From NCBI GenBank assembly GCA_020740775.1, contig JAHEWK010000015.1:434001-498000 (forward strand): a stretch of DNA of 64,000 nt, written 5' to 3'. Source of the stretch: Ilyonectria destructans. Its lineage: Eukaryota > Ascomycota > Sordariomycetes > Hypocreales > Nectriaceae. Below are positions 12,401 through 23,287 of this stretch, piece after piece. How positions within the stretch are numbered: the first letter of the stretch is position 1; each line of letters opens with the position of its first letter. A model generated the notes under the pieces. It was not told the DNA's origin and made no database searches. It saw only the letters and a program-made list of their open reading frames with translations. The position numbers and the translations under genes were made by a program.

Positions 12401-14349
12401 GTCCGTTCTGTTGTGGCTGGAGCGGCCCACGTGGCTCCCACATTCCCGGTTCGTATTCTGATTGTCCCATTTTGGACTTGGTGCCGAGGAGGGATGTGAC
12501 CTATCGGCGAATCCGCCTTGGCTGCAAATCCACGTGCACAGTTCGGCATGATAGCGAGCTCCTCCTTACCCCTTATTTTTATCGAGAGCCGCCTATGCTT
12601 TTTTTCTACAAGTTCCAGTAGACGTCTCCCTGCGCCAGGCATCCTTTGCAGCCAGATGATAAATGGTAATCTTTTCCACATAGCCCTCTCGTTTTATCTT
12701 ATCTACCAGAAGTGCCATCTACGACCTGGATGTTTTCTCCGACCGTGGAGCGAAGTTGCTTGTGCTTGTGAGCAAGCGGTTGATATGTGCGACTAGTATT
12801 GACATAAACCACCTTCGACGAAGAACCCTGCTTGGAGAGTGACATTGTCGGATCTGTGGCCGAGAACCAATGGCCCTTGCCCATTGATCTCCCATTGATA
12901 TAGGAAAGGAAGCAAGGATCTTGCTCGGACGTGTAACCGTTACCTTGAGGTTAATTCTAGCCTAAACTCAAGTCCTAATCGAAAGTGCCTGTTTGTAACC
13001 AACGAACTCCAGGGTCGTAGAGACTATTGAACAGGCACCGAATACGAACATAATTATGTGGCATCTACTTGCTACGACAGGTTTGGGGCAATGGCTTGGT
13101 GTTGGAAGAGAAACGAATTTGGTAAAAGGTACGGGGAGAGATATTCCAATAGTGTTATGCTATTCTCGGTGCAATTTCTTGACCCTTGGGGCCTCATCGA
13201 ATAATATCTCAAAGAGGAAAGTTCGTGGGCAACGGCCACTGCGATTCTGGGGGATAAAATCTCATCTCAGATCTCTACAAGATAGTCTTGGAGTTTTGAA
13301 AAGTAGATCTTGTTATTGTGAGGTAAATCGGTTCAATCCTAGGCTGGTGAAGATAAGCTTGAACTTTATTTAAGGTCAACAGTTTACATTTACAACACCA
13401 ACAACAAGCTAGAATCCTTGATTTGAACGTGTCTATAAATATTTGTCTTAAATTGGGTGTAAAATCATTGATTTGGCCGATGAATGCACATTTCCGCAAT
13501 AGAAAATTTCCATGACGACGTTGTGACATGTGGTATAGGGTAGGGATGCTGAGGTCTGATTCCTGTTGTGTTCACCCCTCTATAGCATTGAATGAAACTA
13601 GATAAATATTGTATAGAGAAAGCTGACCTTGTAGCTTAAGTCAACTACATCTACCAACAAACTCTCCGTAAGACGTGCAGAGATCAGATGTTTGCTTGTT
13701 GGGCTCAACACCTTTATTAAGTCGGGCTCCTGCCATCACCACTAACAATTAACACTCAATTAGCTGGAGAATATGATCACACAGCAAATAATTGAGATCT
13801 TCAAAAAAGTGGGCGAAAAGGAGTAAATAAAAGCTACAGCGCTCGCTGGCCAATACGCCTTAAAGGCTCAAAACCAGAAAAATTGTGCAGACTGGACAAC
13901 TGATACCCCTATCCTTAACCTGTACAAATTCTTGACCTTGATACTCAGCGAATGGTCGGACTATTATTAGTCACATGTAACTAATCAAAAATTAGGGACC
14001 ATCTCGGTATCAATAGCGCAGGTGTATCGGGAGAGAAGACTTGATTTTACTATTTTTATTAAACCTATATTTACTATGTCCCTGTCATGTTGGTATCGTA
14101 CATTAAAAGCCATCGGAGGTTCTCGCAACCATATCCCAAGCCTCAGTATCGAGGGTCTAGCGAGCTTGCAAAGAAGATGTTCATATGAAGTGTTCAACCC
14201 ATTCAAATGCGCCATTCCCCTCAACGTAAGCCCCATTCCACCTAGGTCTGCGGTAAACCCGAGCCTTCCATGTTGCAAGGAAGCACATCGTGCCGAAAGG
14301 AATAGTCGTAAAGCAAGTGCCGACATGAAGAAAGTTATTACTTATATGG
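9459..14349. other. 4.9-kb intergenic region, no gene seen
   Basis: Includes the dioxygenase promoter. The part 9,750-11,030 is GC-richer and gives overlapping open frames on both strands (up to 130 codons), none with a recognisable domain. The part 11,400-14,000 is more AT-rich with only chance frames. The right end carries the 3' flank of the rhodopsin-like gene. I found no convincing tRNA, transposase or repeat. Confidence 0.45.
9653..9664 (-). promoter_or_regulatory. TATA-like element of the intradiol dioxygenase gene
   Basis: A self-complementary gatatatatatc lies about 195-205 nt upstream of the ATG at 9458 and is followed by a C/A/T-rich leader. It is the best TATA candidate for this gene. 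Confidence 0.45.
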
Positions 14350-15696
14350 TTAAGGCGACGAGGAATCCGATTTGGAGACCTCAACCGTTGTAACAGTGGT
14401 CTTGGTGATTCCAGGCGTGTACTGGCCCAAGCGGTCGATACTTTCATCACTGGATTTGGCATCCATTTGCGTGAGAATCGTCGTCTTGTTTGTGATGCCT
14501 TGCGGGCTTGCTATCCGGTTCTGAAGCTCATATTCGTCGAGGCCGGTGGCATTGATAGCCCTCTGACTGCTCGTTTCGTCCGTTTGGTCGTCGGCATCGC
14601 GTCGACCGCTGCCTAGTGCATGCCAGTTGTTGCCACTTCGCATGGTACCGCGACCGTAGTTCGTGTTGCCACCAGTAGTCGGCGTCTTTCGGGAACTCTT
14701 GCCGTACGTGCTGCCGAGGAAGCTCCTGAAGATTGGCCGCAGGCAAGGCAAGCTACCGGCAATGATTCCGACGTTGAGTTCGACACACGACCAGATGGTG
14801 ATGTTCTGAGAATCCCAAAGCCAGTCGCCGAGTTTGCCGTAGTTGGTAACGTAGCCGAGCTTGACAACGGCGGCCGCACAAGCGAAGACACCGAGGCCGA
14901 GAATGGCGAGGAGACTGACGCGGGTGCGGAAGTGCACGTTGAGGTTCCACAGCATCGGCGTGGGGATAACAATGGCAAAGAGGAGATCGGTGATGATGTT
15001 GAGTGCGGAGTTGGTATACGATAGGCCCTGGAGCGTGGTTTTGGTCCAGCAGGTCGCCTTCACTGTTATGTCCCATAGAATACGGATATCGGTACATTGG
15101 AACATGATTGTCTGTTGACTGAACGTTAGCGAAATGGCTTGATCCAGATTTGGGTTCGATCAACATACGAAGAAACATCCGATGGTATAGAAGGCCATGA
15201 AGCACATGATTGACAGGATGAGAACGCGATAGAACTTGGTCGAAGCAATCCGAAGCAGGGATGATCCCACCGAAAGCTTAACTATGCAGATGGCAATCAA
15301 GAAGATCGGCTGGCTGACAAAGTTAAGCTTCATGCCGATCATGTAGACGGCTGGATCGACGTCGCCAACATGTTGTCCTGCACCATGAGCAACCTGCCCG
15401 AAGATGAGACCCTGACCGGCCCAAGCCAAGGTGATGGCCATGACCATGAACCAATCCTGCGAAGAAGGTGGTCAGCATTGTGGGCTCACAGTGGACGAAC
15501 ACACAAAAAGCAAAGTGGTGGGGGGGTTTGAACGTACATCCCATCCTGTGTTGCGGATGATGAGGAGTCGGACGTAGAGACGGGCAATGACGGTGATGGT
15601 CGCTAGACAGACGACGAAGGTGGTGGCCGCCAAGATGGCCGTCGCCCCGTTCTCGTCGGGATTCGAGGGCAGCACGACCTCTGCACGCGCATCCAT
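14350..15696 (-). CDS. rhodopsin-like 7-TM integral membrane protein (Pth11/fungal rhodopsin-domain family)
   Basis: Three exons: 15696-15538, 15456-15169 and 15111-14350. The introns are 81 nt (15457-15537) and 57 nt (15112-15168), both GT..CAG and both in phase 0. The product has 402 residues. The first junction restores NTGWDDWFMVMA and the second CFFTIMFQCTDIR, both hallmarks of the fungal rhodopsin-domain family. Seven hydrophobic segments fit in residues about 17-310, with conserved WD after the loop (ILWDI) and the CWT segment. The roughly 95-residue C-terminal tail is polar, rich in Thr/Ser/Asn, and cytosolic by family topology. Family knowledge: members include Pth11-like receptors implicated in surface or host sensing, but most are uncharacterised. 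The ligand is unknown. The gene is isolated, with long spacers on both sides. Confidence 0.9.
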
Positions 15697-18192
15697 TGTG
15701 GAGGTTGGGTGCGTGGAAATGTCCCCGAGACTTTGGACGATGGGACAAAGGGAATGAATGGGGCAGGGAACAATAAGAAGACGGGACGGCGGGATAGTTG
15801 GGGGCAGCTTTTTTCCTCCTCCACGTGGAAGAGAGGGAGCATGCCCAAGAACCTGGGAGGATTCACAAGCCAGGGAGTGTGAGTGTGCGACGTACTACGT
15901 AGTAGGTAAGACGTAGGTAAGACATGGCGTCCCACATCGACTTGGCTGCCAGCCACGCACCATGAATCAGGGACCGCCCCAGCCGCATCCATCCATCACT
16001 CCATTTCCGGGTACTCGTAGTCGTACGAAGAGACGCACGCGGGCAACCAGAGTCCCTTATCGTTATAGTCGGCGACTGCTAGGCCGTTCCGAGCAGAATC
16101 AAGGCGGCCGAAGGAGACCGATTCCAACAGCGGAACCGCAGCCCTCCCCGACCGCGTCCGCCGACCAAGGAAGCATCCCGGGCCATAGCACGGAGAAGTC
16201 CTGGTGTTGCGATTCCATGGCCTCTTGACTGACTCGCATTGACCTAATTACTGTTGATATGGCACGCTGAGGGAGACTCTGACGGCGAGATGTGGTACGA
16301 TGCGGTGGAAGACATGTATCCCAGGACCTTCAATTTCCAGTAAGATGGACGGCCTCGTCATGGGGGAACATCGTCCAAGGGGTTTTCCAAGGGATGCAAG
16401 TCGGTACCTGGCCTACATCTCCAACGTCGTTAGTCCTCTTTCGGCCGAGGCATGGCGCCGCGTCTCGTAGGGATGCTCCACCGGCAGGGCAAAAAGCCGC
16501 ACCGACGGTGGCCCGCGACTGGTTAGAGGCGACATCGGTGGCGACAGAGCCAAGAAGAACTAATAACGAGGAGGCGGAAATCAGTCGACAGTGCCGGGAG
16601 CCGGTAACGGGACGGGAGACAGGACTCCGGTGGCACTGACGGACCGAGGGGGGTTTGGCACTGAGGGGGGTCGTTATACTATCTCCTTGACAGCGGAAAT
16701 GCTTGTGGGGAGCTCAGGACTTCCCCACATTGAATAAATACCAGACTTTCTATGGTCGGCTCTGCCAAAGATAAAGTATTCGCTAACTGAATTGTGTACC
16801 TGCTTAACCCCGATTTGTCCACAGCGCCCCCACAAGCATTTACGCTGTCAAGGAGATGTGCTAAAAGTATTAATTAGGCCGCCTTCTCGTCCATGCTAAA
16901 TTGTGAGAAAACCTGGGGTCTGGATCGTGCTCTGGTGGCTTCACGCGCCGAAGGGATCAACACGCGGATCTCCCGGGCTTCCAGCGCACAACCTGTTTCT
17001 GCAGCGTCAGATCCGGTAACTACCACGCGGTGGCTCGTCAATCAGCTAAATTCAGCCCACATCCCGAACGGAACCCTTCCGGATCAACAATTGAGCAGTG
17101 CTGACGGGCTCCGGGATGCGATGCTGGCCCTGCTAACCTTAGTGTTGTCGATTAACGCCTGCAACACCTCGTCCCTGTTGCGTTCCCTGTCCCGGCTCCT
17201 CGCGGATGGAGTCCGTTATTCCCAGCCCGTCAAGCGCCGGGGATCTGCAGGGGATCGAAGCAGGGCACAGCGTCAATTCGCCCAGCGCGTGGGGCGATGA
17301 AGAAGACGCTGTTGCATGCCGCTGGTCGCCGGACAGGGGCGATGGAAGCATGGGGCCAGGCCGGTCGAAGCCTGGAACCTGGCCTGTCGAAGCCTGGACT
17401 TACAGCACAATGCTACGTTAGCATGTAATACGTACAGTAGGCCATCTGTACCGCGTGGGCATCTTCGGAAGCATGCGGGCATTCCCCCTGACGACTGTTG
17501 GCAGTTAGTGTCGGCGCCAGCCCTGCAGCGTAAATGCCGGATCCCTGAGGGTGTGGACAGGGCGACGCATCCCAAGGCCCCCTCCGATTTCGAAATCTGA
17601 TCTGGACGTGAATCTCGTCCGCAGTGAATCCATTGATCCAACGCCTTTCTCCAGGGCTCCGCGCAGGCCGACCCCGGCGACTCGACTCAGTATCCAGGCC
17701 GATGGTGGGACCACAGACCAGCTTGGGCGAGTTGGCGCTGTCAGCTGGCGCAGCGGAATGAAGGGCTGCTCTGCGCGATGCCGGATTTTACCTGCCCAGC
17801 CTCATGCCAGCGCAGTCGACACAGCCCGCAATGGAGAGTTTTTCCTTTGCTCCAAGGCTCCCCCGGCGCGGCCAATTTGCCGCGACGGTGAGGGGCCTCA
17901 TGCGCGAGCTTTGGGTTCTCATGGGTTCTGTCGATAGTCCACCGTCCGTAGTCCCCTCGTTCCACTGCTCCCGTAGTTCTACCTTGGGGGCCCTGCACGT
18001 TCCAATATGTTGGTTGGGAGCTGTAGTCTCCATTCCCGGCCGAGCACGACTATATAGTTGGTTGTCCGTCTGCGTTGAGGGCATCCGTTTTGTCACTTCA
18101 CCTTCATCCAAGCCAACCACCCCAAGGTGTCGAAAACGTGAGCCCCTGCACATCTCGTCTCTCGCTTGTCTCATTCTTCATTGACTGCCACA
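15697..18192. other. GC-rich intergenic region with a MITE candidate
   Basis: No supported gene. It holds a 12-bp palindrome (15893-15904), an inverted-repeat element (16677-16861, separate entry) and the tyrosinase promoter. A 135-codon frame at 16893-17300 and several near 17,270-18,180 are open on both strands in GC-rich DNA, lack domains, and I treat them as chance. A TATA-like ctatatagtt near 18,050 is about 140 nt upstream of the tyrosinase ATG. Small direct repeats of gtcgaagcctgga lie at 17,363-17,400. Confidence 0.5.
16677..16861. mobile_element. MITE-like element with about 33-bp terminal inverted repeats
   Basis: The left arm (16681-16714, atctccttgacagcggaaat onward) and the right arm (16825-16857) are near-perfect inverted complements over about 33 bp, differing at two or three positions. 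The outer few bases are degenerate. TA dinucleotides at 16675-16676 and 16862-16863 could be a TA target duplication, as used by Tc1/mariner/Fot1-type elements. The roughly 110-bp interior has no coding capacity. I infer a non-autonomous miniature inverted-repeat element; no related transposase is present in the window. Confidence 0.6.
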
Positions 18193-19523
18193 ATGCGTGC
18201 CTCATTCCTCACTGTCCTGGCCCTCAACGCCGCCTCTGGCGTGCTAGCCGCTCCCGCCGGTAGCAGCACCACCACTGCTGCTGTGCCAGAGGTCACCAAC
18301 CTGGACGAGATCACCAGCCTGGCTCAGGCCGCCTACGACCAGGCCCAAGAACTTGCTCAGAGCGCGGAGAAGCGCGGCAGCACTTGCAACTGGAGCAACA
18401 TCCGCATCCGCCGCGAGTGGTAAGTCCCTCTATCCCTCCTAATGTCGTGCGTGGCGCTTACCATGGACCCCTGCAGGAACACCTTCACCAAGAAGCAGAA
18501 GAAGGCCTACGTCGATGCTGTCAAGTGTATCCAGTCCAAGCCTGCCTTGACGCCTTCGTCTGTTGCTCCCGGGGCCAAGACTCGCTTCGATGACTTCGTC
18601 GCGACTCACATCAACCAGACCATGAGCATCCACTACACTGGTAACTTCCTCTCGTGGCATAGGTACTTTACTTGGCTGTATGAGGAGGCCCTTCGTGAGG
18701 AGTGCGGTTACACCGGCACTCAACCTGTAAGCCACGTCTCACCCACCACCTATCAGACCATCCAACTGACAACCAACCGTAGTACTGGGACTGGGCCATC
18801 ACCGCCGTCTCCGGCCTAAACACATCTTCCATGTTCGATGGTAGCGACTACTCCATGGGCAGCGATGGTGCGTATATCGCTGGCCAGCAGGATGTCGTCC
18901 TCGGCGCCTCCAGTGGCCTGCCGCCCATCTACCTCCCTGCCGGTTCCGGTGGCGGTTGCGTCAAGACTGGTCCCTTCAAGGATATGTCCGTTAACCTTGG
19001 CCCTGCGGCCCTCGACCTGCCCGGCGGCACCTCCTTGTCCGCCTCCAACCCCCTTGCCTGGAACCCTCGCTGCTTGAAGCGAGATCTCACCAATGCCGTC
19101 AACACGCGATACTCCAACGCCACCGGCATCCTTAATAACATCCTCAAGCCCAAGAACGTCTACGACTTCCAGATGATGATGCAGGGTGTCCCCGGAGGCG
19201 GTGACATTGGCATCCACGGCGGTGGCCACTACTCCCTCGGTGGTGACCCCGGCCGTGATGTCTACACCTCTCCCGGCGACCCTGCCTTCTACCTTCACCA
19301 CTCCATGATCGACCGTGTCTGGTGGATCTGGCAGATGCTGAGCCCCGCCCAGCGCATGTACGGGGACCTTGCGCTGATGGGTACCAACACCTTCCTGGAC
19401 ATCCCCGCCAGTGCCAACACCACCTTCAACGACTACGTCCAGTACGGCTGGGCTGGCGAGAAGCAGCAGATCAAGGACCTCATGAGCACCCTCGATGGTC
19501 CTTTCTGCTACGTCTACTTGTAA
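18193..19523 (+). CDS. secreted tyrosinase (type-3 copper oxidase)
   Basis: Exons 18193-18419, 18477-18726 and 18783-19523 encode 405 residues. Introns of 57 nt (18420-18476, GTAAGT..CAG) and 56 nt (18727-18782, GTAAGC..TAG) give in-frame joins; the second produces TQPYWDWA, diagnostic for tyrosinases. The signal peptide is residues 1-20 (ending VLAAPA), with a KR Kex2-like site at 60-61. The CuA histidines fit H120, H128 and H137 (GNFLSWHRYF), and the CuB ones H304, H308 and H331/H332 (GDPAFYLHHSMIDRVWW). It lacks the long C-terminal lid domain of the roughly 600-residue intracellular fungal tyrosinases, so it is the short secreted type. Expected reaction: o-hydroxylation and oxidation of phenols to quinones, for example in pigment formation or phenolic detoxification. 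There are no melanin-cluster genes beside it. Confidence 0.94.
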
Positions 19524-21690
19524 ATGCATCCCACACGGAATACCGTCTCAGTACATAGTACATAGCCTTCCTCTTCTACGGCACCATGTGTCACCTTTAA
19601 TTTTAACGACCTGTGATGCCAATTAGAGTCGAAATACAAGATTTAACTCACATAACGCCCCCTTCTCCGCGTGCTCCTCTGTCTTTCTTAGTATGCCAAG
19701 TGCCCGCGAGTATCGTTCACGAACCCCTCACCCGGTACCTGGAAGGGGACTTCTGGCGTCCGTCTTCGTCCTTCCACCCCTGTAACCCTCGCCACTCATG
19801 TTGCGGACTTTGCCTCTTTAAGGTTCGGCCATGTCGCATCGAAGGACACGGCCCCACCCATCTTTGTTCCTAGCACATTGGAGGCTTCGACGGTTCGAGA
19901 GGCTGAACAGGGGAAGGTGGCAGTGCGACCCTAGCACTGCATCTGACAGGGGGAGAGACAAAGCAACCGAGATGGAGTGGTTGAGATGCGGCATTGACTG
20001 ACGAGGGATTCAAATCCTGGTAATTGCGGTCTTCGGTTGCAATCCCCTGGCTGATTTCCCCAGGGTCAGCAGGAAAGATCAGGCCAGACTGATGTTTTAT
20101 CATCTTATTGCTTTTTATCAAGGCTTCGAAGGGGGGATTTTCTAGATTGAGAGATCGAGGGAACGCTCGGGGTCTAAAAATGCCTGCTTGTTTGGTAGCG
20201 ATGCCCAGGTTCTCCGGAGCATGGCCAGACTTAGGCATTCGGTGCTGCAAGCAGCCAAAACGTCGCAAATACTCCTTGCTTAATGCAGACCCTGGCAATC
20301 TGTGCTCAGTCCTCCCCTGCTGCTCATCGCCCGAGTGCTTACCCTTTACTCGGTTCTGGACGGAGTCCGACATGTCGTACGTGGCTACGCCAATCCTACC
20401 CAAGGTCCAGCGTGATAGGAGGATTATCTTCCGCCATCATGTTCATCATGTCCACATGCCACGCGAGGGGAAACCAACTCCGCGTATATTGGGAAGTTCG
20501 GATGAAAACCAACTGAAGGTAACATCGTGGATAGCCCACGTTCGTGTTCGTGCTCAAGATGCATGGGGCTCGGAGGTTTGCAGTCAGCACTTGTCCGGAC
20601 AAACCAGACAGACGGGTTGCTGGTACTGCCAAGAGTCATCGCGGAGTGTTTTGTTGCCATTTGGAATGTAGCTCCCTCCGGGACGATATATTGGGAATGG
20701 TGAACCTTGGCAACTGGGACATCGCTGAGCTACCGGTAATAAGCTATGAGAGAGCAAGATCAGAAAACAAGGTCAGAGAACAAGGTCCGACGACTAGTCC
20801 CTTTCCTTCGAAACACCGATTCCACCAAGTCCAGAACTGCACAAACTCCCGAAGACGCGCATCCAGCAGAAGTCACAAGAATTTCTCTTCTCGGCTGGCT
20901 AAATGATTACAGACTACTCAGTTGTGGAGCGCTCAGTCTTGAGCCTTGGTGGAGATGGATGCATCCATCAGCCCATCCAAGGAAGCAATTAGAGCGTTTC
21001 AACACCGCGCGTTTCTGATTGCCTCCAACACCGACCGTCTTAGCGTTACATTCGCGCCGTGCTAGTGTCCCGTCCCAGCTCGGAGCTGAGAAATCTGTGC
21101 CGCCTCTAGGTTCCGCTAATAGCGCCATCCTCCTTGGGATGATCATCGTAATTTTCCCCGATTTCCCATCTTGGCCCCCCGGCTTTTAGTTCACGACTGC
21201 ATCAATTGCCATTCGTCTGTGGATCATTTCACCTGAGCTACTGTCCCGCTCTGCGCTTGTGGTCAGGCGGCGCCGAGGAATGTCTCCCCGCCCAGCCCTC
21301 TTCCACTGTTAGCCTTGATGTGCCCTCTGACTTTTTTAGTGTGGTGGTTGGCCCTGATGAATGTCTTCCATTCAGCGTTCTTCCACTGGTAGCGCTGATG
21401 TGTCTTCTGACTCGGTCTTCCAGTCGGCCCTAACGGATGTCTCCCCGTTCAGCCCCCTTCCACTGTTATCCTTGATGTGCCTTCTGACTTGCCAGTCTGG
21501 TGTTCGGCCCTTTGTAGGCTATTCTAAGTCAGTGACACCATCCGCATTTGTGAAATCCACTTGGAACCCTAGCGGCAATCGGATGAAGTTCTAGACGCCA
21601 GACGGCCGGCGCTATTTCAAATATCGAATTTACTAACGGGCGGCCGACACTAGTGAAGTCGCTGGAGATAATCACGCTTGGCACCGAGGA
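19524..21690. other. intergenic, no gene seen; degenerate repeat near its end
   Basis: Open frames such as 20108-20671 plus (187 codons) have an odd residue mix, lack introns and match no domain I know. They overlap frames on the other strand, so I leave them out. A degenerate 76-81-bp repeat lies at 21,278-21,520. The right end approaches the exchanger pseudogene. Confidence 0.45.
21278..21520. repeat. degenerate tandem repeat, three copies of 76-81 bp
   Basis: The block (g)atgtct(c/t)cc..cagc..(c)ttccactg.ta.c..tgatgtg.c(c/t)tctgact recurs at about 21,280, 21,361 and 21,437. Each copy ends near a (t)cggccct segment. Open frames run through it but the copies differ by small indels, so I regard it as a decayed minisatellite. 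Confidence 0.65.
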
Positions 21691-22720
21691 TGGCCTTACC
21701 GGCATGTGCCGAGAGACTCTGCGCTAGAATCCACCAAGGTTGGAAGAGCCGGCTTGTTTCGAAATGCCACTTGAATAGCGAGAGACTTATTAGATTAAGT
21801 CCGCATAATCAAATTTTCGCTCTCCTACCGTGGACCTCCGCCATCATGATTACTATTTTCTCAGACGTTCTCTTGTTGCTAGACTTGGTCCACAATGGCC
21901 TTGATGAGGTTGCGTTCTGCTGTCTCATCGACTAAGTTGTCATCGGCATCGCTTGGGGGACCCTGACGGGAGGTTGCTTGTTATCAAGGTTGAGGATGCG
22001 AACAAGTACTTGTCGTTTTTACGCCATGTTTCGAGCGGCTTTACTTGATTTTGACAGCTTCTCACATGTTAGACAGGTGATTTGGCAACCTCGTTCAAAA
22101 ACCCCAAAAGCCAACTTGACTCTCTCCATGAGCGTCGCCATCACTGGAATCTCAGGGTCTATGGGCTTTTCGTTTGTTCTACAATCAATGGCGGACTCTA
22201 CCCCGTTGCAAGTTTCGCTGCCGGTGTCGCTCTTTGCTTGACCAGTTAGGAACAACCTTTCTCAGACTTGAGATTGGTGGTCTTGCATCTGCACGCCTCG
22301 GCGTGGTGCTGACAAGTGCAGCCATGATAAATGATTTCGCCGGCTTGATCGTGGCCTAGGTTGTGTTGAATCTTCGCGTTGTTGATTTTACTGCTGTCAC
22401 TGCCATCCGACCTGTGATGATTTGGGTTGCATTCGCAACCCTTATTCCCGTCCTCTCCAAGTTTATGCCGTTACAAACACACTCAAGTTGAAGACTGTGC
22501 GGGAGTCATACCCGGAATCAACCTTTCCACGCTCCTCAAGCTGAGGCAACCCGCTTTCACTATTCATACACCTTTACTGCTTGCATTGTTCTTGGAGGGC
22601 CTTTGCTGAGACCTCAGGTCTTCTCGCAGTATATATCGCCGGCGGAACCATTGGCTGGTGGGATTAGGATGAGAATGAGTATTTTGCTCCTTCACTCTGG
22701 TCAATCGCGCGACCTAGAGG
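21690..22720 (+). pseudogene. decayed Na+/H+ exchanger (CPA-type antiporter) pseudogene
   Basis: Successive membrane segments of a fungal sodium/proton exchanger can be followed on the plus strand but in different frames. Near 21,840-21,980 the segment ending LVHNGLDEVAFCCLID is followed by a stop (21933-21935) and then VVIGIAWGT. At 22,110-22,205 there is SVAITGISGSMGFSFVLQ. After a frameshift, 22,235-22,357 gives LGTTFLRLE and ARLGVVLTSAAMINDFAGL, then a TAG (22357-22359), then LRVVDFTAV and ATLIPVLSK. Further frameshifts lead to AFTIHTPLLLAL near 22,545-22,590 and LLAVYIAGGTIGWWD before a TAG at 22665-22667. At least two frameshifts and three stops are present. The first two stops fit CAA or CAG changed to TAA or TAG. 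Intact homologues are plasma- or endomembrane antiporters. No intact copy is in the window. Confidence 0.75.
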
Positions 22721-23287
22721 AGCTGAGTGAGCTTCGCTAGCGGAGGTTCCGATGGTGGTCTCTGACGTAGGCGCGCAAGAGTCCCTGCTTTTACTATTTC
22801 CCATTGCCTAGCTGCATCACTCTACGGGCGACTGAGACGAAAGATTATTCAGAGGTAGAAGGAGGGATGATGAATGGTTCAGCTAGACCATGGGAGGGTG
22901 CTCTTGATAGACCCCCCAGGCACCCGCGACATCCAGTCGCAATGGCCTATTTGCATTATCAATCCTCTAATGAATTATCCCTGGCAGACGATCCAACGAT
23001 TTGTCTTTTTCACTGACACATCTATTGCGGGTGATGGGTTTGGAGGTCAACTATGCCGCAGCAGCAAAATGTGGCCGTGCTGTGGGCGCAGCCAGCGTTC
23101 ATGAGTCATACCGCAACGTCGACACGCCGAGCTTAGTTAAAATTGCCAGTGTTATCCCGACTTCAACATTTCTTCGCCTATTCATGTTTTTTATGATTAT
23201 ATATGCTCAAGTTTTCTACGTCTCAAACACAAACACGACCAAGAAGAAAACAGATCAGCGGTCGATCGAACCATTCAGTGCTCGGCC
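22721..23287. other. intergenic, promoter side of the RNase Z-like gene
   Basis: No gene supported. It may include unalignable 3' remains of the exchanger pseudogene. An AT-rich stretch around 23,190-23,215 (tttatgattatatatgctc) is a TATA-like candidate about 80-95 nt before the ATG at 23288. Confidence 0.4.

Noticed and set aside
16893..18180. Several 85-135-codon frames before the tyrosinase gene
   Set aside because: GC-rich DNA with frames open on both strands, no domains and no splice logic.
20000..20030. tRNA-like B-box (gattcaaatcc)
   Set aside because: No T-stem pairing, A-box or acceptor stem could be formed around it.
20108..20671. 187-codon plus-strand frame
   Set aside because: Residue composition is unlike a folded protein, no motif is seen, and overlapping frames on the minus strand are equally long.
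22800..23110. Extension of the exchanger pseudogene to its C-terminus
   Set aside because: Short frames here show no alignable membrane segments, so I stopped the call near 22,720.
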